A stretch of 64,000 bases of DNA from CAYZJR01 sp964503045 (GTDB lineage Bacteria; Cyanobacteriota; Vampirovibrionia; Obscuribacterales; Obscuribacteraceae): the NCBI GenBank assembly GCA_964503045.1, contig CAZCZI010000037.1, positions 1 to 64,000 on the forward strand. Reading direction: 5' to 3'. Below, in pieces: positions 7,680 through 16,214 of the stretch; the stretch's first letter is position 1; each line of letters starts with the position of its first letter. A program made the translations under genes and the position numbers. Below the pieces are notes generated by a model. It saw nothing but the letters and a program-made list of their open reading frames with translations, did not search any database and was not told where the DNA came from.

Positions 7680-9005
7680 TTAGATAAAGCGGCTACTTGT
7701 AACGGGAGATTCTCGTCGCAACGGCTTTCGATTGCCGCTTGAAGGCGCAACACCATGCTCCTTTTGTGAGCGTTGAACGGTGCTCACAAAGTCGCTCAAT
7801 GTCTCGAGATCTTGAAGCGCCTCCGGCTCGAGAGGCGCGTCGCAGATTTCTTTGGCGAGAGTTTCGGAATCGCGAGTGTCCGACTCGGTCTTAACTGCCT
7901 TCCCGGAGTCATCTAAACGCAAGACACCTCCCCATGGATTGACATTCACTTGATGCAAAAAGGTCACCACCTCTGGTGCATACGGTGGCGGTTGGGTCCA
8001 ACTGACAGCATGACTCCAGAGTAATTGTCCCGGGAGGCACTCCCACAACAATTTCAAGAGTTCGTCTTCCAGATTTCCAATGTCGTAGGCAACAACCAAT
8101 CCAGGCTTACGGCCCGCTTCTCCCCATGGTTTAGTCTCAACGCCTAAAATTCTAGCGCAAGCCAAACCCAAGATTTCACTCGGTCGATCCGGAAGTGTGT
8201 ATACACAGGGAACCTCAAACTTCAGCGCTTTCAATACCGACTGAATTCTCAGAATTCCTTCCTTCAAAAGTCCGTTGTTATCTTGAACGAATGCATATCG
8301 GCCATTCATGCTTTCGAAACCATAAGGGGAGATATGAGTGAGGATGCTCCCGTTGAGTACATAATGCCATCCGCGCAAATCTCGCTCGTCTAGTGTCGCA
8401 TTCGACTTGATGGTGTCTGCCCTTGATACCATTCCTGCGATCGCATTCGCCATGTATTTGTGCTGCGAACTATCGGACTTCTGCAAATCCGGAAGAATAC
8501 GTCTGGGCTCTTCCAGATCACCCATTGCAAGTGAATTATAAGCTAGCAAATACTTCACCATGAAGCTCTCTTTCAAGAGCCTTGGCTGCTCTCGAATCAA
8601 GTCACATGCCGTCTTGTGAATTCCAGAACATTCAAGTGCAGTAACCAATTCGCACAGAATTCCCTCCTCACCTGGTCGCAATCGATTGGCGCGATGCAAA
8701 ACCGTAGCCGCTACTTCAGGCAACCCAAACTCAATTAGCTGATAGCCCAGGTCGTACAGGTTATCGATGTTGTTGATATCTTGACGTGCAGCCCTAATAA
8801 ACTTGGCAAAATCCGGCCCGACAATCATAGTCGAGATTTTTTCAAAGACTTCGAGCGCGTCCTTCCAGCGCGCATCGCTATCAAGCTGTCCAGGGAAATT
8901 CAGTGCAGGTCTGAAAGACCTTAATGCTCCATCAGTATCGCCCGCTTCCAATTGAGCGAGCGCACCCTGCCGACACTCTTCGTAGCCAATTTTTTGATCG
9001 GTCAT
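7680..9005 (-). CDS. TPR-like repeat protein with unrecognised C-terminal domain
   Basis: 441 residues, cytosolic by appearance. The N-terminal half (1-180) is helical with TPR-like pairs (GALAQLEAGDTDGALRSFRPAL; LGYQLIEFGLPEVAATVLHRANRLRPGEEG; YLLAYNSLAMGDLEEPRRIL). The C-terminal half (about 190-370) is alpha/beta-like, contains RYAFVQDNNGLLKEGILRIQSVLKAL and CVYTLPDRPSEILGLACARILG, and matches no family I know. Residues 380-441 are charged and probably disordered. It lies convergent to the Hsp20 operon. Function unknown. Confidence 0.75.
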   Translation of the reverse strand: MTDQKIGYEECRQGALAQLEAGDTDGALRSFRPALNFPGQLDSDARWKDALEVFEKISTMIVGPDFAKFIRAARQDINNIDNLYDLGYQLIEFGLPEVAATVLHRANRLRPGEEGILCELVTALECSGIHKTACDLIREQPRLLKESFMVKYLLAYNSLAMGDLEEPRRILPDLQKSDSSQHKYMANAIAGMVSRADTIKSNATLDERDLRGWHYVLNGSILTHISPYGFESMNGRYAFVQDNNGLLKEGILRIQSVLKALKFEVPCVYTLPDRPSEILGLACARILGVETKPWGEAGRKPGLVVAYDIGNLEDELLKLLWECLPGQLLWSHAVSWTQPPPYAPEVVTFLHQVNVNPWGGVLRLDDSGKAVKTESDTRDSETLAKEICDAPLEPEALQDLETLSDFVSTVQRSQKEHGVAPSSGNRKPLRRESPVTSSRFI

Positions 9006-9052
9006 ATTGCCACTCGAAAGACTAGGTTATCATCAGCGATGGATCGTTATAG

Positions 9053-9325
9053 CAAACTGACAATATACATCAAAATCCCCGAACTCAAACCACGCTGTCA
9101 GCACCAAACAGTTCCACCAGCATCTCGCGGTCTGTCGGGGGTGCATACAGTCTTGGTTACTCGTTTGAAATTGATTCTTTGGAAGTTGGACCTGTGAGAA
9201 AGCATCATGTTGTCGTCTCTGTAAGCAACGACGCTCCAGAATTTCCACTGATAGGCCAATCTTTCTTTGGAGACAGCAAGTACGTAATCGACAATGACAG
9301 CAAGGTTATTCGCTTCCGGCGATAA
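9053..9325 (+). pseudogene. Remnant of a retropepsin-like aspartic protease
   Basis: Reading in frame from 9053 (directly after a stop) to the TAA at 9323-9325 gives about 90 codons with no plausible start. The last 60 or so read GYSFEIDSLEVGPVRKHHVV, then DAPEFPLIGQSFFGDSKYVI, then DNDSKVIRFRR. The string PLIGQSFFG..KYVIDND is typical of the C-terminal half of bacterial retropepsin-like (clan AA) proteases. The Asp-Thr-Gly half is absent. I therefore call a truncated relic. An intact double-domain relative sits at 39503-41977. Confidence 0.5.
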
Positions 9326-9342
9326 CAAGGCTTTGAGCCAAA

Positions 9343-10194
9343 CTAGCCCTTCTTTGAATGATACGCGATGGCTTTCTCAACGTAGTCAGCGATTTTGGTG
9401 TTGGATTGTTTACGCATATCAGCCGCAAACTCTTTCAATGTTGTCGAAGTTTTTGGATCTTCAGGATTCATCCGAAGCGTCTTTGCTGCCAGCTCGTAAT
9501 AGCGTAGAAACTGCGCTCGTGCATCGGCGGTTTTTCCAGCTTTCTCACACGTATCGCCCAACAACCCAACTATGTCCATAAGGCGTTCACCAGATTGCGA
9601 GCTCTTCTCGATTATCTGTGCCGAGCGCTTCAGAGACGAAATGGCCTCTTCGTAGCGCTTCTGCTTAATGTAGAAGTGAGACAAGTTCCAGTAGCTCATT
9701 GCAATAAAATCGCTGTTGGGACCTTCGCTTGCCAAGCCAATTTCAATCGTTCTCTTGTACATCGCCTCAACCTTGTCGAGCTTGTTTTGATCTTTGTACA
9801 AATTGGCCATGTTGTTGAGCGTCACTGCGACCGCTAAATCCTTGGGCCCAAGAAGCTTTTCTCTGATTGCCAGAGCCCTATTGTAAGCAGCCTCGGACTC
9901 AGAAAAACGTTTGGCCTCATCGTAAATCACACCAAGATCGTTGAGCGCTTCTGCGACGTACAACTCACCTTTTGGCCCAGCCTTTTCAGCCGCTTTTACT
10001 GCGTCGTTCAAGTCTTTCTCTGCTTTCGCCATGTTGCCCTGAGCATAGGCAGCTTCGCCCGACTTGATCAAATCAGAGTATTCGGCAGCAAGACAGCTCT
10101 GACACACTGGAAAGACAGCGATCGCAGCGAAAGCAAACATGGCAACGCTGCGTCTAAAATTGCTCATTGAACTGATTCGTAAAATGTTATGCAT
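9343..10194 (-). CDS. Exported TPR protein
   Basis: 283 residues from the ATG at 10194, which is preceded by AGGTGA; an ATG at 10167 (MSNFRRSV) is also possible. An N-terminal signal peptide (AMFAFAAIAVFPVCQSCLAA) has a likely cleavage site after LAA. The mature part is a run of TPR units (GEAAYAQGNMAKAEKDLNDAVKAAE; LNDLGVIYDEAKRFSESEAAYNRALAIREKLLG; LNNMANLYKDQNKLDKVEAMYKRTIEI). These resemble the kinesin-light-chain-type TPRs common in this genome type. Probably a periplasmic scaffold protein; partner unknown. Confidence 0.85.
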   Translation of the reverse strand: MHNILRISSMSNFRRSVAMFAFAAIAVFPVCQSCLAAEYSDLIKSGEAAYAQGNMAKAEKDLNDAVKAAEKAGPKGELYVAEALNDLGVIYDEAKRFSESEAAYNRALAIREKLLGPKDLAVAVTLNNMANLYKDQNKLDKVEAMYKRTIEIGLASEGPNSDFIAMSYWNLSHFYIKQKRYEEAISSLKRSAQIIEKSSQSGERLMDIVGLLGDTCEKAGKTADARAQFLRYYELAAKTLRMNPEDPKTSTTLKEFAADMRKQSNTKIADYVEKAIAYHSKKG

Positions 10195-10331
10195 TGCTTC
10201 ACCTAATGCTCGAAGAATAGGCAACAGAAGAAGGATTCCGTCTCACCAGAGGTGCAGAATCATATCATAAGGACTAAACCGAATCGTCGCCTAAATCAAA
10301 ACGTAGTTGGATTTGACTTATTGTAGCGCAG

Positions 10332-10643
10332 CTAATTGATGGCGGTCTTTCCTCGAGTAGCAGCCATCAACCCGGCAACAACAACCGCCGCGCCGCCCAC
10401 CTCAAGCAAGAGTTGCACAAGATTGATGGAGTTGGCTCTGCGTGTATCCAGATTGACGTTTATCTCCAAACCAAAAATGTTGGCATGGCCTTTTACTTCC
10501 TCCACTGGAGGGTTCCACAAAAATCCATAACCAAGATTGTGCTTAGCTCCACTGGAATCAACAATTTGCCACGGCGGATACGCCACCATCGCCGCAACCA
10601 TCGCGATTCCGACACACAAAATTACTCTCTGCATTTGATTCAT
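10332..10643 (-). CDS. Small two-span membrane protein, unknown
   Basis: 103 residues. It has an N-terminal membrane segment (VILCVGIAMVAAMVAYPPW, about 6-25), a central outside-like loop with an aromatic motif (LGYGFLWNPP), and a second membrane segment near 75-95 (LLLEVGGAAVVVAGLMAA) followed by a short basic tail. This layout (membrane, YPPW, loop with GYGFLW, membrane) resembles small uncharacterised inner-membrane proteins. It stands alone and divergent from the methyltransferase at 10824. Confidence 0.7.
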   Translation of the reverse strand: MNQMQRVILCVGIAMVAAMVAYPPWQIVDSSGAKHNLGYGFLWNPPVEEVKGHANIFGLEINVNLDTRRANSINLVQLLLEVGGAAVVVAGLMAATRGKTAIN

Positions 10644-10823
10644 GACATCAACCTCTAGCCGAACAGTTCCTAGACGCAGATAAGTCGATTTAGTGCCCGA
10701 CTTCTTTTATTTGTTTTGCTTTCTAGGTTTCGTGTTAAGGTCTGAGAGGAACGGCTGGGACTGGGGCGGCTGATTGAGCTACACACGAAGATTGGCGACA
10801 AGCACTCCTGAGGACTAGCGTAG

Positions 10824-11525
10824 ATGGAGCGAAAACGCGAACCCGAGCTAATGGATGATGCTGGACTGGACCCCACCAAGCACGAACAAGCGCTCAACGA
10901 TCTCACGTTTCTCAACATGCTGAGCGGCTCGCCAAGCATCATGCTGCGTGAGATCTTTGCAGAGTACGGACATGCAAACTCAAAGACGTTCTCAATTTTG
11001 GACATCGCCACCGGCGCCGGTGACATACCTATTGCGCTAGCCAGAGCCGCAAAGCAGGCAGGTATCCAGCTCGACATCACAGCATCAGATATAAGCGATC
11101 GAGCTCTCAAATACGTAAATGCTGGTGCTCAACACAACCAGGTGATCGTCAAAACGCTCAAGCTAGACATTCTTTCGAGCTCCCCAAAGGCAAAGTACGA
11201 TGTGGTTACGACGTCGTTGTTTACTCACCATCTCGACCCTCCTGAGGTGGTGGAGCTTATGCGCTCAATGGCAAAATCGGCAAAACGCTTAGTCCTGATT
11301 AATGATCTCGTCAGGAGCCCAATTAATCTAACGCTAATCAAAGTCGCAACAAAGCTCTTGACGAGCAGCGAGGTCGTACAATATGACGGTCCGGTATCTG
11401 TAAAAGCGGCCTACACGATCGCTGAAATGCGCGAGCTGGCAGACAACGCCGGGCTCAAAGGCGCAAAGATCGAACCAAAGTTTCCATGCCGAATGCTGCT
11501 GTCTTGGAAAGTTAAGAGTGACTAA
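10824..11525 (+). CDS. SAM-dependent methyltransferase of the type III PKS operon
   Basis: 233 residues, class I methyltransferase fold. SAM-binding motif I reads ILDIATGAGDIPIALARAA (about 52-70), motif II ends in ITASDISDRALKY, and a post-motif is KYDVVTTSLFTHHL. The N-terminal stretch REPELMDDAGLDPTKHEQALNDL is a recognisable mark of methyltransferases encoded beside type III polyketide synthases. It is the first gene of a three-gene operon with the FAD enzyme (8-bp overlap) and the synthase. It probably O- or C-methylates the polyketide-derived phenol. Confidence 0.85.
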   Translation: MERKREPELMDDAGLDPTKHEQALNDLTFLNMLSGSPSIMLREIFAEYGHANSKTFSILDIATGAGDIPIALARAAKQAGIQLDITASDISDRALKYVNAGAQHNQVIVKTLKLDILSSSPKAKYDVVTTSLFTHHLDPPEVVELMRSMAKSAKRLVLINDLVRSPINLTLIKVATKLLTSSEVVQYDGPVSVKAAYTIAEMRELADNAGLKGAKIEPKFPCRMLLSWKVKSD

Positions 11526-12813
11526 TATTCTAAATTTCTCGGTACCACAAAGCATCTTAGACGCACAGATAGAGCCTTCAGTAAGCATCGATCAACTGGA
11601 GAGACTCTGGGACGTGGTCGTGATCGGCGCGGGTCCAGCGGGCGCTCTGAGTGCATTTTTGGCTGCAAACAAAGGCTTGCGAACTCTGCTGGTGGACAAA
11701 AGTGAATTTCCGCGCAGCAAGGTTTGTGGTTCGTGTCTTAATCATGTCGCACTCTCATCACTTGAAGAAGCAGGATTGATTGGAACAATCGAGAGCCTCG
11801 GCGCAGTAGATCTGCATTCTCTGGAGCTATCAATAAATGGGGTCAAGTCCAGTGTCGCCCTTTCCTGCGGCAAGTCTTTGTCTCGCAAAGCGTTGGATGC
11901 AAGTCTCGTAAAAGAAGCGATACGGAAGGGCGCCGCGTTTGTTCCAAATACCGTTGCGCGTTTGGTTTCACAGCAGCAGGGTCCTGACTTGCTCGAATTC
12001 GCGCCTGGTGAGCCCCTCATCGAGGAAATCCGCGAATCAGACTTTCGCACGATAGAGCTTCGAATCGGCAATTCAACCGTACACACGCAGGCAAAAATCG
12101 TAATCGTTGCCGACGGAATTGCGGGCCATGCACTCGATCAAGAGCCAGGTTTCGAAAGAACACTTTCAGAAGGATCCAGAATCGGAGCCGGTGCAACCGT
12201 TGCAGCTAGCGATGTGCCGCCCTTCTACAAATCAGGCCACATTTTCATGGCATCGTCACAAGGTGGATATGTAGGCGTAGTTCAGCTTGAAAACGGCGAT
12301 TACGACGTTGCTTGCGCATTCGACCGAGAATTTGTAAAAACGCACGGCGACCCTGGAAATGCTGCAACAGCAATTTTGAAACGAGCAAAAATGCCATTGA
12401 TTGCATTGGACAAATGCACATGGCGCGGCACTCCTGCACTGACACAGTCAATTACTCCAAAAGCAACTGCTCGCATCTTTGTTATCGGTGACGCCTCCGG
12501 ATATACCGAACCCTTTACTGGAGAGGGCATCGGCTGGGCATATTCATCGGCGCTGCAACTTGCGCCGATAGTCAGTCGCGCTGTATTGGTGCCAGCCGAG
12601 CAACTCCGCGATCTCTACAAACACTGGGAGTGGGCTCATAACAGACTTTTGACAAAGCGACACTCAACAAGTTCGCAAATTGCAAGCTTGCTTAGATGGC
12701 AATATCTACCGGAAATGGTCTCGCTTGCAGTATCAAGAAGTAAGTCAATCGAGACAGCAGTCGTTCGCACAGCACTGGGACCACAAATGTCTGCGCCTCC
12801 GCACACCCATTGA
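11518..12813 (+). CDS. FAD-dependent oxidoreductase (geranylgeranyl-reductase-like) of the PKS operon
   Basis: 431 residues. The start is GTG at 11518, overlapping the methyltransferase end by 8 bp. The Rossmann motif VVIGAGPAGALSAFLAANKG lies at about 34-54, the second motif (LLVDKSEFPRSKVCGSCLN) binds FAD, and a DG-type motif (IVIVADGIAGHAL) and the late FAD motif (VIGDASGYTEPFTGEGI) follow. It belongs to the geranylgeranyl reductase/aromatic hydroxylase superfamily. In type III PKS operons such flavoproteins oxidise the alkylated phenol, for example to a quinone. That role is inferred from neighbours. Confidence 0.88.
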   Translation: MTNILNFSVPQSILDAQIEPSVSIDQLERLWDVVVIGAGPAGALSAFLAANKGLRTLLVDKSEFPRSKVCGSCLNHVALSSLEEAGLIGTIESLGAVDLHSLELSINGVKSSVALSCGKSLSRKALDASLVKEAIRKGAAFVPNTVARLVSQQQGPDLLEFAPGEPLIEEIRESDFRTIELRIGNSTVHTQAKIVIVADGIAGHALDQEPGFERTLSEGSRIGAGATVAASDVPPFYKSGHIFMASSQGGYVGVVQLENGDYDVACAFDREFVKTHGDPGNAATAILKRAKMPLIALDKCTWRGTPALTQSITPKATARIFVIGDASGYTEPFTGEGIGWAYSSALQLAPIVSRAVLVPAEQLRDLYKHWEWAHNRLLTKRHSTSSQIASLLRWQYLPEMVSLAVSRSKSIETAVVRTALGPQMSAPPHTH

Positions 12814-12825
12814 AGCTGCAGAACA

Positions 12826-13941
12826 ATGGCAAAAATTATCGGCTTATCGACGGCGGTTCCACATAGATTCGGGCAAGCAGAGTCGGCAGAGTTTGCGAAA
12901 TCGTACTGCTGCCAGACGGAAAAAGAGCAAAAAGTACTTGAAAAACTCTATGCTCACGCGGCTATAGATAGGCGTTCCTCATCATTGAATCTCCAAGCTG
13001 AAAGCAGTGGCCCAACCAATGAAAACAACGGTCTAAGCTCAAATTTCTACCCGCTGCGCATCAGTTCATCAGACATGGGTCCAACCACACTGGAGCGAAT
13101 GAAGGCATACGAGCGTCACGCTTCTCAGTTAGCACGCGAATCCACGGTTGGCGCTCTTCAAGATGCTCAAGTTCAACCAGATGAGATAACACATCTCGTC
13201 ACGGTTTCATGCACCGGATTTGGTGCGCCCGGTGTCGACATCGAATTGATTTTGGATCTGGGAATGAATCGCAGCGTGCAACGCACCAATGTCGGGTTCA
13301 TGGGATGTCACGGCGCTGTTAATGGATTGCGCGCGGCGTCAGCAATCGCTGCCTCGCAACCGACATCGACGGTGCTGTTGTGCGCTACAGAACTTTGCTC
13401 TCTGCACTTCCAATACGGCTGGTCATCTAACGCGGTTGTTGCAAACTCGCTGTTTTCTGATGGTTCTGCCGCTGCCGTATTGCGAAACGACTCGTTCGAA
13501 ACCTCGGAAAGACAAAGATGCCTGCGTCTTGAAGCTTGCGCCACTTACCTGATTCCGAACACGTTAGACGCCATGCAATGGCACATCGGCAACCACGGCT
13601 TCACTATGCACCTCTCGCCGAGCGTTCCGTCGATTGTCGGTGAATCTCTTAGAGACTGGATGGTGAATTGGCTTGCTGAACAATCACTGTCGATCTGCGA
13701 CATTGGCGGGTGGGCGATTCACCCAGGTGGTCCACGCCTTCTATCTGCAGTTCAAGAAGCTCTCGCACTCAGCCAACAACATATGGCGCCATCATTTTCT
13801 GTCCTAAGAGAATTTGGCAATATGTCATCTCCGACAATTTTGTTCATTTTGGATGCACTTCTAAATGCCTCGACACCACGTCCCTACGTAGTTCTTGCGT
13901 TCGGTCCGGGGCTCACAATCGAAGCCGCATTGTTAATTTAG
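12826..13941 (+). CDS. Type III polyketide synthase (chalcone/stilbene synthase family)
   Basis: 371 residues, normal length. The catalytic triad is complete: Cys161 in GFMGCHGAVNGLRAA, His299 in GWAIHPGGPRLL and Asn332 in REFGNMSSPTI. The thiolase-fold end AFGPGLTIEAALL is present. It condenses an acyl-CoA starter with malonyl-CoA units. With the upstream methyltransferase and flavoprotein, the likely product is an alkylresorcinol, alkylpyrone or derived quinone lipid, by analogy to bacterial PKS-methyltransferase-oxygenase operons. The starter cannot be read from sequence. It begins 12 bp after the FAD gene. Confidence 0.93.
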   Translation: MAKIIGLSTAVPHRFGQAESAEFAKSYCCQTEKEQKVLEKLYAHAAIDRRSSSLNLQAESSGPTNENNGLSSNFYPLRISSSDMGPTTLERMKAYERHASQLARESTVGALQDAQVQPDEITHLVTVSCTGFGAPGVDIELILDLGMNRSVQRTNVGFMGCHGAVNGLRAASAIAASQPTSTVLLCATELCSLHFQYGWSSNAVVANSLFSDGSAAAVLRNDSFETSERQRCLRLEACATYLIPNTLDAMQWHIGNHGFTMHLSPSVPSIVGESLRDWMVNWLAEQSLSICDIGGWAIHPGGPRLLSAVQEALALSQQHMAPSFSVLREFGNMSSPTILFILDALLNASTPRPYVVLAFGPGLTIEAALLI

Positions 13942-13945
13942 CGAT

Positions 13946-13973
13946 GCCACGTTATTGCCACGATAGCGCCACG
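13946..13973. repeat. Three GCCACG boxes at 11-bp spacing (copy A)
   Basis: GCCACG at 13946, 13957 and 13968, exactly one helical turn apart, just after the PKS stop codon. The first 23 bp recur with two mismatches at 15669-15691, on the other side of the histidine kinase gene. Direct repeats of 11-bp period are the usual binding pattern of OmpR/PhoB-type regulators, but the link to the nearby regulator is inference. Confidence 0.45.
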
Positions 13974-14157
13974 TACCCACCACATTCGGTCAGTATATTC
14001 AATGCCATCGAAGCGCTGGCGCTCACCGAATCGCACCCACCGCGGTTGAAGCTATGCCATCAAACAGTTTAAACAGGGCCTGCACTGCCACCGCCAAGGG
14101 TGGCATTGCTACTTTTTGGGGTTCATGAACCGAGGTTCTGCGATCTACAAATCGACT

Positions 14158-15615
14158 TCAAGCTTTCGGCAAAGCGACATGAAACGTGCTCCCCTTGCCG
14201 GGTTCGCTGGTTACCCATATTGTTCCGCCCAGTAATGCGACAATTTTGCTGCATACGAACAAACCCAAACCCGAGCCGCCTTTTGCGCTATGCTCCTTAT
14301 CATCAATCTGTTGAAAACGTTCAAAAATCGTTTTTTGCATTTCAGGTGGAACGCCGGGACCCTCGTCTGTGACTGTGAATTCGACTGTTTTGTCGGCTTC
14401 GGTGGCGGCGAGAGTTATTGTCCCATTTTTCGGAGAGAATTTGACCGCGTTCGATACGAGGTTAAACAGCACTCTGTCTAGTTTCTCTTGATCTGCCTTC
14501 ACGAAAAGAGCGGTGTCTTGAACCTTTAGATGTATATTGTGTTCCTTAAGCAGATCGGCAAGACCCAGTCGTACTTCCTCAAAAACATCTGCTAGGCAGA
14601 CATCTGTTGTCGCTATCGTCATCATTCCGGAGTTGATTTTTTGAATGTCCAACATGTCGTTGATCAACCCAATCATTCTCTTACTGTTGCGTTCAGCCAG
14701 CGACAGCAGGCGATCTTCGCGCTCGCCTTTCGCTTCTGCGGACTGAACCATCTCGAGACTGCCGCGAATCGCCATAAGCGGCGAGCGCAGGTCGTGTGTC
14801 AACATATTGACCATGTCTTGCTTAGTACGCGCGGCTTCTTCGAGTGAGTCAGCCATTTGGTGGAAGACTCGATCTAGTTCTGCAATTTCATCATTGCCAT
14901 AGAGTCTCCTATTCAGAGGCTTATTTTCAGACAGTTTTCGCGTGTTGTCGCTCATCACCTTGAGCCTGTTTGTGATGTTTCCTATGATGAACAAGGCCAG
15001 CATGATGCTGAAAATCGAGTTCATCAGCGCCGCGAAGAGTCCATATTGCAAAATCTCATAACGAATTGCTGCCTGACGACCATCACTGGCCTCAGCATAC
15101 ATACGCTCGTTGCGAGCGGTCATCACCAACTGTTCCGACAAAATTCTCTTAAACAAAAAACTGATGCGCTCAGTTCGTTCAACGTACGAACTCATTACCT
15201 CAAGTGCACGCCCTTCCTGAATGTCCTGGCAGGCTTGCTTTAGATTTCCCTCAATCTCATCGAGGGTTCTTATCGACTGCAAAACGGCGTTTCTAAGGTC
15301 TGGCTTGTTCTCCGCCAACTTCAACAGCTTGGAGTATTGAAGTCGTGTCTTCGCCAAGATGTTTTGGTATTTGGGGTCGATTATGCCCCGCGCCAATGAC
15401 TTTTTGAGTTTCCCATCACCCAGCATCTTTACCGCTTCATAGAAGTCGCCGCTGAGATTTGTGATCTCATCGGAAATTTCTCTGGCTTCGCGAGCGCGTT
15501 TAGCTTCCATCTCAGCTTGCATTTGGAATTGCGATAGCAGAACGACAAAGGCAATTTCAAAGCAGAGCGGTATTGATACCAGTATCAGGCTTTTCGCTGC
15601 AAGGGAGAGCTTCAT
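14158..15615 (-). CDS. Membrane sensor histidine kinase
   Basis: 485 residues. Membrane segment 1 is at about 9-28 (SLILVSIPLCFEIAFVVLL). A helical extracytoplasmic loop with coiled-coil character follows (30-185), then membrane segment 2 near 190-212 and a HAMP-like region (NRLKVMSDNTRKLSENKPLN). The kinase box is DMVNMLTHDLRSPLMA with phospho-acceptor His274. ATPase motifs are NLVSNAVKFSP, DEGPGVPPEM and GSGLGLFVCSKIV. Unlike the kinase at position 23 it has no PAS domain. It is divergent from the regulator at 16215 across about 600 bp. Pairing with that regulator is likely but not proven. Confidence 0.92.
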   Translation of the reverse strand: MKLSLAAKSLILVSIPLCFEIAFVVLLSQFQMQAEMEAKRAREAREISDEITNLSGDFYEAVKMLGDGKLKKSLARGIIDPKYQNILAKTRLQYSKLLKLAENKPDLRNAVLQSIRTLDEIEGNLKQACQDIQEGRALEVMSSYVERTERISFLFKRILSEQLVMTARNERMYAEASDGRQAAIRYEILQYGLFAALMNSIFSIMLALFIIGNITNRLKVMSDNTRKLSENKPLNRRLYGNDEIAELDRVFHQMADSLEEAARTKQDMVNMLTHDLRSPLMAIRGSLEMVQSAEAKGEREDRLLSLAERNSKRMIGLINDMLDIQKINSGMMTIATTDVCLADVFEEVRLGLADLLKEHNIHLKVQDTALFVKADQEKLDRVLFNLVSNAVKFSPKNGTITLAATEADKTVEFTVTDEGPGVPPEMQKTIFERFQQIDDKEHSAKGGSGLGLFVCSKIVALLGGTIWVTSEPGKGSTFHVALPKA

Positions 15616-15668
15616 AGAATTGCCGTAGTAAGGGGTGCCCGGGTGGACCTATGTTAACACTTGGGTTC

Positions 15669-15696
15669 GCCACGTTATCGCCACAATAGCGATGTA
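15669..15696. repeat. GCCAC(G/A) direct-repeat boxes (copy B)
   Basis: GCCACG at 15669, GCCACA at 15680 and a decayed third box at 15691, in the same 11-bp phasing as copy A at 13946. It lies 54 bp upstream of the histidine kinase start codon (15615, minus strand), a natural place for autoregulation by an OmpR-type regulator. Confidence 0.45.
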
Positions 15697-15863
15697 TTCT
15701 CAAACCGTACTAAGTCGCCGACAAAAAGGTTCAAACCAATTGGGAGCCGTCGCTCCCGGGATTAGGACAGTATCTGTTGATAAAGCCACTGAAGCGCGAG
15801 TCGAGGCTGGGGCGCCATTAAAAATGGGCTCCGAGCTCACGTCGCACCGAGTGGCTTTTCGCG

Positions 15864-16076
15864 ATGGCATGTCCAGCAAACAGTACGGGAGTTTACGAAG
15901 ATTTTCTCGCCGCTGCAGACCCTGAAAGAGCGGGAAAACCAGGGAAACTTGCCGGCGCTTCAATTGACCAATTTATCGAACAATCGCCCCGCGTCGCCCG
16001 CAGGATTGACCTCGATGGAGATGGACACCTGAGTCGCCGGGAAGTCTCTGTGGCGAAGATTGAGTCTTCGAAATGA
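15864..16076 (+). CDS. Small EF-hand protein, possibly frameshifted
   Basis: 70 residues from the ATG at 15864, ending IDLDGDGHLSRREVSVAKIE. The segment DLDGDGHLSRRE fits the canonical 12-residue calcium loop (Asp at 1, 3 and 5, Gly at 6, Glu at 12). No ribosome site is visible. The 96-codon frame just upstream (15635-15925) also looks protein-like (TEARVEAGAPLKMGSELTSH) and overlaps the start. One original gene split by a frameshift near 15885 is therefore plausible. It is related in motif to the EF-hand protein at 28033. Confidence 0.4.
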   Translation: MACPANSTGVYEDFLAAADPERAGKPGKLAGASIDQFIEQSPRVARRIDLDGDGHLSRREVSVAKIESSK

Positions 16077-16214
16077 CCGCTGCCGGGGCCTTTGCCGTAT
16101 TCAAGAGCATAAGTGTTGAGGACAAATAGAGCATCGTGTATTCTTCCTTTCGGGGTGGAACATTGCAGAGCGAAGAATCGCCACGCAATTAACAAACCTG
16201 ATTGCTAGGAAACG

